DNA from: a virus | IMG/VR virus record: IMGVR_UViG_3300009120_000003 | Span: 1-39,426 of that record | Direction: 5' to 3' (one strand) | DNA length: 39,426 nucleotides | In this document: positions 1 to 8,907 of the stretch, in pieces | How the letters are laid out: every line of letters begins with the position of its first letter | Numbering within the stretch: position 1 is the first letter of the stretch | Notes under the pieces: generated by a model | The model's database searches: none | Told to the model about the DNA's origin: nothing | The model's input: the letters and a program-made list of their open reading frames with translations, nothing else | Made by a program: the position numbers and the translations under genes

Positions 1-956
1 CTACCACCCCCACCAACGGTATTGTCAGTTGTGGCTGCCCCTCCGCCACCCCCGCCTGAAACCACTTCGACAACAATGGTGCTGATTCCAGCTGGTCGGT
101 TCCATGTACCACTTGCTGTAAAAACTTGAACAGATTTTAATCCACCAGAAGCCCCAATTTGGGCATCAACATAGGCTTTGACCGATTCAGAGGTTGGAAT
201 ATTGGTATTAGTTGCCGTGGCAAAGGTGTCGTCATCAATAATTTTATTTAATGCTATTGAACCTTGTATTGTAAACGTGCCAGGTGCATTAATGGTTGAT
301 GACAAGGACACCACTGGGTTTGCAGGATCAGTATTATTTACATCAACTTGATTAGCAGTTCCTGTTACAGAATCTACCAATCCTCCAAGAGTCGCATCGA
401 CATAAGCCTTTACAGATTCTGAGGTAGGTATATTGGTATTGGTTGCGGTCGCAAATGTATCATCATCGATGATGGCATTTAAAGGTACAGTACCTTGTAT
501 AGTAAAGGTTCCAGGTGCATTGATAGTTGATGATAAAGATACCACTGGGTTTGCAGGATCGGTATTATTTACATTTATCTGATTAGTTGTACCCGTGACA
601 GAATCCACAAGACCACTAACCGCGGTATCCACATAACTTTTGTTTACAAGATCAGTTGGATTCACAGGAGCATTTGCCACCTGACCTGAAGTCAAAGCGG
701 CAGTTCCGCCTGTAATGGCCACAGCATTAGCATTTTGTACAGCCATTGTACCCAAACCTAAATTTGTTCTGGCACCTGCTGCTGTATTGGAACCTGTACC
801 ACCCTGGTTTATTGGTACTATATATGAAGGAGGCAATTCACCTGTATAGAGAAATCTTGTATTAATACCTCCTCGAAGACCGACAATGGTGTCGCCAACA
901 TCAACATCTCCTCCATTCTCGAAGGTACTAAACTTTTGATCTGGTACTAATGCCAT
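1..956 (-). CDS. Glycine-rich tail fibre, N-terminal part (cut by window end)
   Basis: The reading frame opens at ATG 956-954 and stays open to position 1 without a stop (318 codons), so it is partial. The first 45 residues look like a fibre attachment region. Two near-identical 77-residue repeats follow, each with the motifs NNTDPANPVVSL and SESVKAYVDA. The segment ends in a glycine-rich stretch (SGGGGGGAATT, then VGGGG). Fibres of this type usually continue with a long Gly-rich C-terminus ending in a hydrophobic strand plus E-Y, and such an end sits at 39022-39426 on the same strand. I infer that both are one adhesin gene. Joining position 1 directly to 39426 is off frame, so 3n+1 bases are probably missing. 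Confidence 0.8.
   Translation of the reverse strand, partial: MALVPDQKFSTFENGGDVDVGDTIVGLRGGINTRFLYTGELPPSYIVPINQGGTGSNTAAGARTNLGLGTMAVQNANAVAITGGTAALTSGQVANAPVNPTDLVNKSYVDTAVSGLVDSVTGTTNQINVNNTDPANPVVSLSSTINAPGTFTIQGTVPLNAIIDDDTFATATNTNIPTSESVKAYVDATLGGLVDSVTGTANQVDVNNTDPANPVVSLSSTINAPGTFTIQGSIALNKIIDDDTFATATNTNIPTSESVKAYVDAQIGASGGLKSVQVFTASGTWNRPAGISTIVVEVVSGGGGGGAATTDNTVGGGG
153..614 (-). repeat. Two tandem 231-bp coding repeats in the fibre gene
   Basis: Copy A covers 614-384 and copy B runs from 383 to about 153, with a period of exactly 231 bp (77 codons). Both encode LVDSVTGT, NNTDPANPVVSL, APGTFTIQG, IIDDDTFATATNTN and SVKAYVDA. The copies differ mostly at synonymous sites, so this is an established duplication kept in frame rather than a very recent one. 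Confidence 0.85.
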
Positions 957-988
957 AACCACACTCCTTGTGATATCGGTATGCTGCC

Positions 989-1378
989 TTAGTTAGCTGG
1001 CAGAGCGTAAAACTTGACAAGAATATCTGTACCAGCAACAGGCGCAAGAAAATGCATTACATCACCAGCCTTGACCTCAACTCCATAATATTGAGAGCCA
1101 ATGATTAAGTCGGAAGTTGTTAATGCAAAGGTGGCTCCTGCTGGCACTGCTGCTGTAGCATTTAATGCAAACCAAACTGACGCATTAGCTTCAACCTGAA
1201 TAACTGCAAGCCATTTATTGACAGAGTTTAATGCTTGACCCATTGCTCCATTAAGGGGAACTGTAAGTGTAGTATCGGTTGTGACAGCTAATGAGGCACT
1301 CCATTTCTGATCACAAAATTGCAATCCAAATCCATTGTAACCTGCGACATCCTTTTGTAGCTTGTATTGAGTTGTCAT
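989..1378 (-). CDS. Small virion-associated protein, unknown function
   Basis: This 129-residue protein of no recognised family lies between two tail-fibre genes and is transcribed with them (9 bp after the 500-residue fibre gene, 32 bp before the next fibre start). It is rich in Ala, Val and Thr with alternating hydrophobic residues, which suggests an all-beta domain; no signal peptide or membrane segment is seen. The start has an AGGAA ribosome site a few bases upstream. By position it is probably a minor tail or fibre-associated component. That is inference from context only. Confidence 0.7.
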   Translation of the reverse strand: MTTQYKLQKDVAGYNGFGLQFCDQKWSASLAVTTDTTLTVPLNGAMGQALNSVNKWLAVIQVEANASVWFALNATAAVPAGATFALTTSDLIIGSQYYGVEVKAGDVMHFLAPVAGTDILVKFYALPAN

Positions 1379-1386
1379 AATTCTTC

Positions 1387-2889
1387 CTATTCATAACGTA
1401 TAAGTTTTAACACGACTGCTGTTTGTTGAACTAGCGACATTGGAACGCCACTGACGTTCAATGTTCCACCGCCCTGAGCTGCAATTGTGACTAATGATCT
1501 TTCTGTAATGCCGGAACTTGCTCCTGTGACATCTAATGTAACAGGGAGCCCTACTCCGCCACCCGTAGTTACTGTGCTTCCAGGGTGATTATGCGCTGGC
1601 ATTTCATTAATGGTTATCGCATGAGTTGCTGCACCAACTTTTGTTCCTATAGCGCCAAAACTGCCTCCAGACCCAGAAGTAACATAATCAGCCAAAAGTG
1701 GTACATTAAAAGTTGTTGAACCATCTCCAGCGCCCCATGTTGTGCCAATCGCTGCAAACAAGCGTGCATAGGTAGTTCTACTTACTGCTGCACCATTACA
1801 AGCTAGATAATGAGTAGGCACAGAAGTTCCTGCAAAATCAATTAATGCTCCTACTGGAACTATGGGATAGGCAATATGATATAAATGGTCAATTTGTCTT
1901 GCATAGGATTCCTGATTATAGGAAATATTATTAATGGCTGTATTGCCCGTGAATGCAACCATGACGCTAGTAATATCTATCTGAATGCTTAGTGGAATAT
2001 CAAAATAAATATCAACATATGCAGTTGGAAATGTTTGTGTGCTATTTGAAGCAGGAATCAGGAATGCATCGCTGAACGACTCATAATCACCGCTTGCTGG
2101 TAATGAAGCAGACACCAACAATTGGTCAACGACTGTACCATTAGACTGACTGTAATACATATTTAAGGTTGTTGCTGTACCACTATAAGTTTTAGCTACG
2201 AAGGTGGCAGAAAGATATCCTGAACCCCAAAGGTTTGGTGATCCAAAAACTCTCTGGCGAAGTTGCAAGGCAGTAATGCCCGCAGAACTAATCGTCAAGA
2301 TTGTTCCCGGATTTGTAATAATATTCAGGGAACCAGCAGGTGTGGTCTGGGTTATAGTCACTGTTCCTGTCGTTGGACAGGTAACAATGATATCCCAATC
2401 CGGTGCAATATTGACTACTTGTTGGACAGCTGCGCTAAAGTTAAATACATGGGTGCCAGAATAAACTGTCTCTATAAACTGCGGATTGGATAATTCATTA
2501 TTAATGACGCTAAGCGTTTCATCATTATTCTGAATCGTTACATATGGTACAGCTTCTCTTGTGAATTGCGGCACATCTTCTGAACTTGTTACGCGAACAT
2601 AATAATATTCCACATTACCTGATTCATCATAAGGATAGAAATAGGGAATAACAGGATTGCCTAATGAATCTTCAAAAGTACCAATGGAACTTAATGTCAT
2701 TGGATTTGGTAATTGTATGTAGCTGTAATTAGGTGAGGTTCCTGTAATCTGATAGACAGGTTTTAGTATTCCTCGCTGATTGTCTTGCTCAAAATATACA
2801 AGACCACCAGATAAAGGTGCACCGGTATCTTTGTCCAGCAATACATCCTCGATGTAAAATGCAGGGATGTAATGTGAGTCAATTGCCAT
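1387..2889 (-). CDS. Tail fibre with phage collar domain
   Basis: A 500-residue structural protein. The N-terminal 120 residues contain a virion-attachment-like region (LDKDTGAPLSGGLVYFEQDN). The centre is beta-rich. From about residue 343 there is a phage tail collar domain, recognised by PVGALIDFAGTSVPTHYLACNG, then GDGSTTFNVPLL and the metal-binding-type motif NEMPAHNHPG. Collar domains lie near the receptor-binding tip of many fibres. A ribosome site AAGGATA precedes the ATG. It follows the ejection proteins in the late block and is separated from them by a small plus-strand gene. The host receptor cannot be inferred. Confidence 0.85.
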   Translation of the reverse strand: MAIDSHYIPAFYIEDVLLDKDTGAPLSGGLVYFEQDNQRGILKPVYQITGTSPNYSYIQLPNPMTLSSIGTFEDSLGNPVIPYFYPYDESGNVEYYYVRVTSSEDVPQFTREAVPYVTIQNNDETLSVINNELSNPQFIETVYSGTHVFNFSAAVQQVVNIAPDWDIIVTCPTTGTVTITQTTPAGSLNIITNPGTILTISSAGITALQLRQRVFGSPNLWGSGYLSATFVAKTYSGTATTLNMYYSQSNGTVVDQLLVSASLPASGDYESFSDAFLIPASNSTQTFPTAYVDIYFDIPLSIQIDITSVMVAFTGNTAINNISYNQESYARQIDHLYHIAYPIVPVGALIDFAGTSVPTHYLACNGAAVSRTTYARLFAAIGTTWGAGDGSTTFNVPLLADYVTSGSGGSFGAIGTKVGAATHAITINEMPAHNHPGSTVTTGGGVGLPVTLDVTGASSGITERSLVTIAAQGGGTLNVSGVPMSLVQQTAVVLKLIRYE

Positions 2890-2904
2890 AACATATCCTT
2901 ATGC

Positions 2905-2933
2905 TTGATTTTTATCCAATCCATTTGTATAAT
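2905..2933 (+). promoter_or_regulatory. Strong sigma70-type promoter for a micro-gene
   Basis: TTGATT at 2905-2910, a 17-bp spacer, then a perfect TATAAT at 2928-2933. It points opposite to the surrounding late genes. The expected transcript start is near 2940, giving a leader of about 20 nt that carries AAGGAGG (2949-2955) ahead of the ATG at 2960. Confidence 0.7.
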
Positions 2934-2959
2934 GGTCATTTATTACCCAAGGAGGCATT

Positions 2960-3046
2960 ATGACAACCATTTTATTACTTGTACTTTTTTATTATGCGGA
3001 TGATATTATTGATTGGTTATTCGGTTCTTCATCATCCGAACGGTAG
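2960..3046 (+). CDS. 28-residue hydrophobic micro-protein
   Basis: ATG at 2960 lies 4 bases after a full AAGGAGG ribosome site and about 27 bases after a near-consensus promoter; the stop is TAG 3044-3046. The 28-residue product starts MTTILLLVLFYYADD, a short hydrophobic helix, followed by IIDWLFG and a polar SSSSER tail, so it is probably membrane-associated. It lies on the opposite strand to the late genes and its end overlaps the 3' end of the large ejection-protein gene by 15 bp. No family is recognised. It could be a lysis modulator, a small toxin-like or superinfection-exclusion peptide, or an antisense transcript with a chance ORF. The promoter plus ribosome site argue for real expression. 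Confidence 0.6.
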   Translation: MTTILLLVLFYYADDIIDWLFGSSSSER

Positions 3047-5086
3047 TTTTGCAGCTACCTTAACTTTTACAAAAAATTTAGCTAATTGCTTTAATCGGCC
3101 TTTTTTATCCTCGATAGACTTCTTATGGTCTTCCAGTTCTTTTTTAAGGGTGCGTTCTTCAGCACTATTTTTTTCAACATTTTTAATTCTTTCCTCAAGC
3201 TTAGGTATGGCTTCTTCATGAAACTTGATTTGCTGCTTGAACTTATCTGATTCTTCTATCGCATTTCTGCGAACTTCCTGTTCCTTTGCAGCATCTTTTA
3301 AAGACTTGACCAAATCATCATATTCTTTTTTTATCTGGCTTGCCTTAACCTCTCCCTCTCTAACGCCTTGCAATGCTTGCTTTAAAGAATTTACATGCTC
3401 ATCAACTTCAGGTAATGCTTCAATATACTTTTTGGTAAGACTCGTTGGTTTTAAAAGTTTGTTGACATTACTTTCTCCAGCATAGGCGGCAAGTATATGT
3501 TTTTTTAATTCAGGATCTGATTCCACCAAGGCTTTTAAGAAATCATTTCCAGGATGATCTTTAGCAATCTCAATCATGGATCTGATTGGAATTTCGCCTT
3601 TTAAAGCAGCTTTACCTACCGGATTACGCTTTATTAAATCCTTATAAGTTTTCCAACCCTTGTTTGCTTCTTTAATCATAGATTGAACTTCTTTTCCACC
3701 AACTGATTCAAGACGTTTTTCTAATACCCCTGCATGTGATTCAAGCTTTTCAGCTATAGTATTTAGTCTTTTAAATTCTATGTCATTTACACCTGAATAT
3801 TGTTTCTTCCGAGTATTTTCAGCCATCTTCTCCAGCGTTCGCTGAAGATCAAATATGTCAGTAGCATTAACTTCTTTTGCTTGTAGTGCTTCAATTTGTG
3901 ATTCCAACATCTTCTGTTCAGCTGTACCAGAACCGTAGCCAGGAGCTAATTCATCACTATTTTTCAATGTTTCCAAATCTTTAGTAACGGATTTAATTTC
4001 AGCATCATTGGGGGCTTTGATTTTTTTTTCAACATAATAGGCGCGTGCAGACTTATATAAATCTGAAGCAGAAGACTTAAGATCCATGATGGCCTTTTTA
4101 ACCTTGGAGCTTGCCTTCAACCTTGGATTATCCAAAATTCCTAAAACTTTATCAGCTTCAGAGCGAGCTTTTTCAAGAGCTGACTTCTTCTGTTGAATGA
4201 TGGCTTTAGTATCAGGTTCAGAAGGAATTTCACCGACTTTCTTTTCTGGAATTTCAGTTAATGACTTTAATTCTTCAAGCTTTCCTTTCTTCACATTAAT
4301 TGCTTCTTCTTGTCCAATAGGTGAAGGTTCTCCCAATTTTTCTCCATGAATCCTTGAATAATCTCGCCGTAAAGTTTCTTTCAGACTATTAAGCTGCTCC
4401 TTGCTCATTGATGTAGCTTCGGCTGCTTTCTCAATCCTTTCTTCCAATGCACGCTGAAATAACTTTTCCTTGCTTGGAGCTGTAACGAAATTTTTAATGT
4501 TTTTGGCTAGAGGGATACCCCCAGAGACTATAGCAGCACCTTCTGTTAATCCACGAAGTAATTTGTCACCCTTGCGAGCTTCCATTCCCAATGCTTTTTC
4601 CAATCCTGTCTCTTCAGGAATATGAGGTATTAACTTTTTGCCTAATTTACCCAATATTTGTGGTAACAAATGTTTTCTGGCTAAATATTGATTAAGATTA
4701 TAAGGCATATTTAAAATACCTTTACCAATCTCAGCGCCTTCAGTTCCTATTTGTGCGATTCCTCTAAGTTGTCCGGTACCAGGATTTTCAATCAGTTCCT
4801 CACCTAAATCTTCAAGCATTTGAGGTGTATTGGCTGCAAAATTAATACCACCCTTTACCGCATTACTTGTACCATGAGCTATATCACTTAATACGCCAAC
4901 TAAGCCTGTGCGCTCCATAGGTTGCAAAGATTTCATTTCCAATGCTTCAGTGGTGTCTTTTGGTTGATTATATTCATCAGGAAAATTCTCATGAATAGCA
5001 CTTTCAAGTTGTTCAGGAGTCCAATCATCGGGATAGCTCATCGGAACAACTTCGCCAGTTTTAAGTTTTACTTGAATCTTAGCCAT
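3032..5086 (-). CDS. Large internal virion / DNA ejection protein
   Basis: A 684-residue protein from ATG 5086 (ribosome site AGGAG at 5096-5100); an upstream TTG adding three residues is less likely. The start overlaps the stop of the previous gene by one base, so the two are probably coupled. The N-terminal 40 residues have a small beta-grasp-like look (VKLKTGEVVPM, DWTPEQLESAI). The middle has a Gly-rich hydrophobic patch, and the rest is long Lys/Glu-rich coiled coil ending near KLPFG. Its place after two other ejection-type genes and before the fibres matches P22 gene 16. It is probably packaged in the head and released with the DNA; this rests on synteny and composition, not a specific motif. 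Confidence 0.7.
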   Translation of the reverse strand: MAKIQVKLKTGEVVPMSYPDDWTPEQLESAIHENFPDEYNQPKDTTEALEMKSLQPMERTGLVGVLSDIAHGTSNAVKGGINFAANTPQMLEDLGEELIENPGTGQLRGIAQIGTEGAEIGKGILNMPYNLNQYLARKHLLPQILGKLGKKLIPHIPEETGLEKALGMEARKGDKLLRGLTEGAAIVSGGIPLAKNIKNFVTAPSKEKLFQRALEERIEKAAEATSMSKEQLNSLKETLRRDYSRIHGEKLGEPSPIGQEEAINVKKGKLEELKSLTEIPEKKVGEIPSEPDTKAIIQQKKSALEKARSEADKVLGILDNPRLKASSKVKKAIMDLKSSASDLYKSARAYYVEKKIKAPNDAEIKSVTKDLETLKNSDELAPGYGSGTAEQKMLESQIEALQAKEVNATDIFDLQRTLEKMAENTRKKQYSGVNDIEFKRLNTIAEKLESHAGVLEKRLESVGGKEVQSMIKEANKGWKTYKDLIKRNPVGKAALKGEIPIRSMIEIAKDHPGNDFLKALVESDPELKKHILAAYAGESNVNKLLKPTSLTKKYIEALPEVDEHVNSLKQALQGVREGEVKASQIKKEYDDLVKSLKDAAKEQEVRRNAIEESDKFKQQIKFHEEAIPKLEERIKNVEKNSAEERTLKKELEDHKKSIEDKKGRLKQLAKFFVKVKVAAKLPFG

Positions 5087-6222
5087 TATTCCCAACTCCT
5101 TGTTGCAAGATTATATGTCTTGCCTTCAGAAAGACTTTTTCCTTTACCTTTAAGTTTGCCGTAGTCTTCAAGGGTGGTTTCAAAAGTATCAGCTGCTTCC
5201 TCAAGCCATTTTGTCATATATTTCTGTGCTGCCAAATAAGTTTTCTGATCAACAAGTCCTTCTATAATATTCATGTTAGTCATGGATTTATTCTGTAACT
5301 CGTTAATAGCTTCAATACCGATATTACCACCAGCCACTTTCAAGCGAAGTGCGCTTATTTCCGGTGATAAGGCTCTTGCAGCCAGAACTTTTCCCATTTC
5401 ATCAGGATTTTTATTATCAAGTGAATCTGCTATCTGCTCTATCGAATAACCTCTTATCTTTGCAGGATAACGACTTAATGGTTCAGCCACTCTATTTTCA
5501 AGTGTTTTAAGTTCATTTACAAAACCTCTTCTACGTTGAAGCTGTTTTACATTCTCTTCGCCAAGAGGATAGACGGGTGTAACAGAACTAATGTCTATGT
5601 CTTTTTGATCCGCATATTCAGTAGGTGATGTACCAGAACGAAGTAATTTATTTGCTTCCAAAGGATCAACGCCCATAGCCGTCATTAAACCTACTTGACG
5701 TTTTTTCTCGTTAACAGGCAATTTGTCATAAGGTGCGCCAGCTGTTATATCTTCACTTCGACCAGTGATAGCTTTTTCATGACGAACCTTGCGTTCATGA
5801 ATCTCTTTATACGCATCAGAAATTTCTTGTTGAGTAGCATCAGGATTGGCTACGATAAAATTAGCTAATTCACCATTAGCCCTAGTATTTCCACCAACCT
5901 TTTTGTTCAAAAGATTTTCAATCTGAGCCTTTTTATATTGACGTTCAAGATCAAACTTTTCGTCTGAATAAGATAAAGCCTTAGACTTAAGTGCATTAGC
6001 AAGATTCTTCTCTTGATCTGCCAATGCATATTCTTTGGGCTTATGTTCTACCTCTAATCCTTTAAGCTTATTGGCTAATTCGCGGGCAGACTGTTCTTCT
6101 TTCATCTTGGCTGGCTCTTGAGACATTTTATAGCCCTTGAGCACATCCTCGAAAATTGTTTTTAAAGGAGAATCGTTTTCTAAAAGTGGCGCTCTGGAGA
6201 AATCAGTGAATTGAATAGCCAT
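5086..6222 (-). CDS. Internal virion / DNA ejection protein (middle gene)
   Basis: A 378-residue protein starting at ATG 6222 (MAIQFTDF), with GGAGG 8 bases upstream. A nine-residue-longer start is in frame but lacks a ribosome site. The start follows the stop of the preceding gene by one base, and its own stop overlaps the next start. It is highly charged and helical (KEEQSARELANKLKGL, KKAQIENLLNKK) with no signal peptide. It occupies the position of P22 gene 20 in a three-gene ejection cassette. The function is inferred from order and composition; a scaffold-like or tail-tube role is not excluded. Confidence 0.65.
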   Translation of the reverse strand: MAIQFTDFSRAPLLENDSPLKTIFEDVLKGYKMSQEPAKMKEEQSARELANKLKGLEVEHKPKEYALADQEKNLANALKSKALSYSDEKFDLERQYKKAQIENLLNKKVGGNTRANGELANFIVANPDATQQEISDAYKEIHERKVRHEKAITGRSEDITAGAPYDKLPVNEKKRQVGLMTAMGVDPLEANKLLRSGTSPTEYADQKDIDISSVTPVYPLGEENVKQLQRRRGFVNELKTLENRVAEPLSRYPAKIRGYSIEQIADSLDNKNPDEMGKVLAARALSPEISALRLKVAGGNIGIEAINELQNKSMTNMNIIEGLVDQKTYLAAQKYMTKWLEEAADTFETTLEDYGKLKGKGKSLSEGKTYNLATRSWE

Positions 6223-6223
6223 A

Positions 6224-6877
6224 TTATTTTCCTCCGAACAAACCAGCACCTACTGCTGCACCTGGAACGCCACCAACCATAAAGCCAGCGCCAGCTCCTA
6301 ATGCTTTGCCAAAATTACTCCATAAGGAATTTCGTTTATTATTTCTATCCATAATTCTCTGCTGCGTATCATTGAAGGCCAACCCTCCCTGTTGGTTCAG
6401 CGCTCCTCCCAAGGCATCAGTTAGTTTACCTGAAGCATCAAAGCCTCGTGATGCAATGCCTTCCTCTCCGGTCAATCCCAAGTTATAAAGACCAAGTGCC
6501 TTTTCAAGAAATTGTTGCATATCCTTGGATAATAAACCCTGAACTCCTTCAGCCTGATTCATCTGATCTAATGGAGTACCTGCAATACCACCCATAGCAG
6601 CAGTATTGCCCATTTCTTTCATTAATCTATCTTTGGCGAAGTTATAGCCTTGAGATTCCTTATACTGTTCCATGAACTTGTTAATTAAACCGGTAGGATC
6701 ATTTATCAGACTTTCATATGCTGACTTGGTTCTGCCAGAAGCATCAAGCCCACTATTAATATAGGGATCGTAACCTTGATGAGCCACGCCTGGAATTTGA
6801 TTTAAATATTGATTGGCTGCTTCCATCGGATTCTCACGACTACGACCACCACCAAATAATTTACTTAATATGCTCAT
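6224..6877 (-). CDS. DNA ejection protein with glycine-zipper tail (gp7-like)
   Basis: A 217-residue protein with an AAGGATA site before its ATG. The N-terminus is MSILSKLFGGG. The body is helical and polar, and the last 30 residues form a small-residue hydrophobic segment (GAGAGFMVGGVPGAAVGAG) typical of membrane-inserting glycine zippers. This pattern and the position ahead of two larger internal proteins match the smallest of the P22 ejection proteins (gp7), which enters the cell envelope during DNA delivery. The family assignment is inference from layout; the zipper is visible directly. Confidence 0.7.
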   Translation of the reverse strand: MSILSKLFGGGRSRENPMEAANQYLNQIPGVAHQGYDPYINSGLDASGRTKSAYESLINDPTGLINKFMEQYKESQGYNFAKDRLMKEMGNTAAMGGIAGTPLDQMNQAEGVQGLLSKDMQQFLEKALGLYNLGLTGEEGIASRGFDASGKLTDALGGALNQQGGLAFNDTQQRIMDRNNKRNSLWSNFGKALGAGAGFMVGGVPGAAVGAGLFGGK

Positions 6878-6886
6878 CTCATATCC

Positions 6887-7186
6887 TTATGGGTAAGCTG
6901 TAGTGGTAAGTTTCCTTAGCGCACCGTTAATTTTCACTACCACTTCATATACTGCTGTTCCTGTATCATGTACATACCAAATTGTACCATTTGGCATTTG
7001 TTGATCGGCAGGAAGGTTGCCTATTGCTGTTAACTCAGCCTGTGTAACTGTTGGTAGTGTCCAACCATTGTCTGAAAGACCATTGCGCAATATGTTGTTT
7101 AATTCATCATTGTACATCTGCATTTGGGGAGTAAGAAAGCCATCCACATCTACAAATCGTACATTCTGAAACGATGGAATAATCAT
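6887..7186 (-). CDS. Small tail-associated structural protein
   Basis: A 99-residue protein whose ATG overlaps the stop of the tail-hub gene (ATGA, 7186-7183), so it is translationally coupled. It has a distinctive N-terminus (FQNVRFVDVDGFLTPQMQ), then LSDNGWTLPTVTQAEL and a beta-rich end. Similar short proteins occur in tail modules of other podovirus-like phages, but I know of no proven role. In P22 this slot holds the tail needle gene; this protein is far shorter than gp26 and lacks its coiled coil, so it is not an obvious needle. Confidence 0.7.
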   Translation of the reverse strand: MIIPSFQNVRFVDVDGFLTPQMQMYNDELNNILRNGLSDNGWTLPTVTQAELTAIGNLPADQQMPNGTIWYVHDTGTAVYEVVVKINGALRKLTTTAYP

Positions 7187-8778
7187 TGATAAACCTCAAG
7201 CATACCGTTAGCTACTACTACTGAACCAAAACCCCAGAATCTCATTTGAATAGTAAACTGATTAGCTTCTCCAAGCTTGTTAAATCGAGGCTGGTTTTTA
7301 TAATGGCCAGTAGCATGCATAAAATAAGGAACAGCATTGCTGTATGTTTCGCCGCCATTCTTGGAGAAAGTAACATCAATGCGTGGTCTGTAAATTTGAC
7401 AACTACCACCTTCAATCAATAAAGGCAGGTCGTCTTCGGAGTACATGATTTGACTACTTACCTCACCCAAGATATAACCGTCACATTCAAACTGATAATC
7501 TACATTCTGTTCAACGCCATTTTCTATCGTAAAACTGAATTGATTTACAATAAAGCGGTCGCTTCCAGGCAATCTGTATGTATCACATTTTCTTATACGT
7601 GGAATTTCATAGTTATTCTGAATATCTGTAGAAATTGAAGTCAAATTGGTGCTGATTCGCATCAAGCTACCTTGCTTTAAGGATGCAAAGTAGATGTCAT
7701 TATTAAAGTAAGCCATCTGTCTAGCTGGATGATAGCTGAAATCCCAATCTGTAATGTCAAAGAATTTCGCTGTTGTAAAATCATACATTATGGAAAAATT
7801 ATCAAGTTGATTATAAAAGGTAAGAATATAGAACACATGGCCATCTTGACGATAAAACATGGCTGTAGAGGTTTCAGGATGCTGAACACCGCTTAAAAGA
7901 AAGTCAATTCCGTCAGTAGATAATCGTTCGGCCTTTCCGCCTTTCATGACCATGATAGCGGGAGAAGACTTTTCATTAATTCCAAGCCACGCAATCATAT
8001 CATCAGAAGCAGCAATCGTTGAAACAGAAGCAACACCATAGTCGATGTTTATTGAGGATTGGCGCTGGTAAATTTGAAGGCCAGCAACACTTGTCCATAT
8101 TTCAGCAACAGTGGAACCAAGAACCAGAAGGTTATTGCCATGGCTTGGAATTCTAATGCAGGCTTTGGCAAAATCAGGTTTGGTCTGTAAGGTTAATGTC
8201 TGAACCCAAACTAATTGGAGAGGATTGGCCAATGTTGTAGGGTTAAAGCCACTACGATAAACGAACCATTGCGAACCAGACGTAGTATTATCACCATTTC
8301 CGAAAATGAAATAAGTATTTTGATAGGTGACATAATTTGGGGTAAATACTGTGCCACCGCCTGTATATACAAAATCAATAACACCGGTAGTTTCGGTTGT
8401 ATAGTTATATATGTAAGCAGTTGTAGAACCATCGACGATAGCAATCTGTGAACTAAGATTCTCATCCATGAACACTTCGCCAGTAGTCGTTGCAATACTA
8501 AAAAGAAATGCAAATCCTAAATTAGCATCAATTCGATAAATATTGGAACCCAAGACTGCCAAGAGGAAATTTCCTCGTGAAGAATGAAACAAGCCACGAC
8601 CTTCTATACCATTACCCAGTATTTCTACTGCTTCCTCATAGCCTGCGAAATTAATAAGCCAGTCGTCTGATATAAACATATTCCATGTCCGCTCATCGCT
8701 AATGATAGGATGTCGTCCAAAAATGGAACTACCAACAATTCTGACTGGTATTTGGGAAGCGCCTGGAGTCATGATCAT
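7183..8778 (-). CDS. Packaged-DNA stabilisation protein / tail hub (P22 gp10-like)
   Basis: A 531-residue protein if translation starts at ATG 8778 (GGGAG site 7 bases upstream); an upstream ATG at 8793 would contain that site within the coding sequence. The N-terminal region (GSSIFGRHPIISDERTWN) and the repeated beta-strand blades (GRGLFHSSRGNFLLAVLG, IWTSVAGLQIYQ, MVMKGGKAERLS) resemble the beta-propeller of P22 gp10, which seals the portal after packaging and joins the adaptor to the tail. It follows the gp4-like gene as in P22 and is somewhat longer than gp10 (472 residues). Confidence 0.8.
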   Translation of the reverse strand: MIMTPGASQIPVRIVGSSIFGRHPIISDERTWNMFISDDWLINFAGYEEAVEILGNGIEGRGLFHSSRGNFLLAVLGSNIYRIDANLGFAFLFSIATTTGEVFMDENLSSQIAIVDGSTTAYIYNYTTETTGVIDFVYTGGGTVFTPNYVTYQNTYFIFGNGDNTTSGSQWFVYRSGFNPTTLANPLQLVWVQTLTLQTKPDFAKACIRIPSHGNNLLVLGSTVAEIWTSVAGLQIYQRQSSINIDYGVASVSTIAASDDMIAWLGINEKSSPAIMVMKGGKAERLSTDGIDFLLSGVQHPETSTAMFYRQDGHVFYILTFYNQLDNFSIMYDFTTAKFFDITDWDFSYHPARQMAYFNNDIYFASLKQGSLMRISTNLTSISTDIQNNYEIPRIRKCDTYRLPGSDRFIVNQFSFTIENGVEQNVDYQFECDGYILGEVSSQIMYSEDDLPLLIEGGSCQIYRPRIDVTFSKNGGETYSNAVPYFMHATGHYKNQPRFNKLGEANQFTIQMRFWGFGSVVVANGMLEVYQ

Positions 8779-8808
8779 ATGAAATCTCCCCATATGGCAT
8801 TAGGCTTT

Positions 8809-8907
8809 TTAGTAATGCTTTGTGATGTACCTAATTGCCTTATGTAAAAGTTCAATATCATCTTTAACTTTCCCTGTTCTATGAAATGGTTTAGATATAC
8901 TTTTCTA
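8809..8907 (-). other. In-frame 31-codon extension after the amber stop of the adaptor gene
   Basis: The adaptor gene ends at TAG 8907-8905. The same frame continues open for 31 codons to TAA at 8811-8809. The predicted tail includes KSISKPFHRTGKV and DDIELLHKAIRYITKHY, which looks like real protein. No ATG, GTG or TTG occurs in the stretch, so it cannot be started on its own by a standard codon. It may be readthrough, a recently truncated C-terminus, or a sequencing change. Confidence 0.4.
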
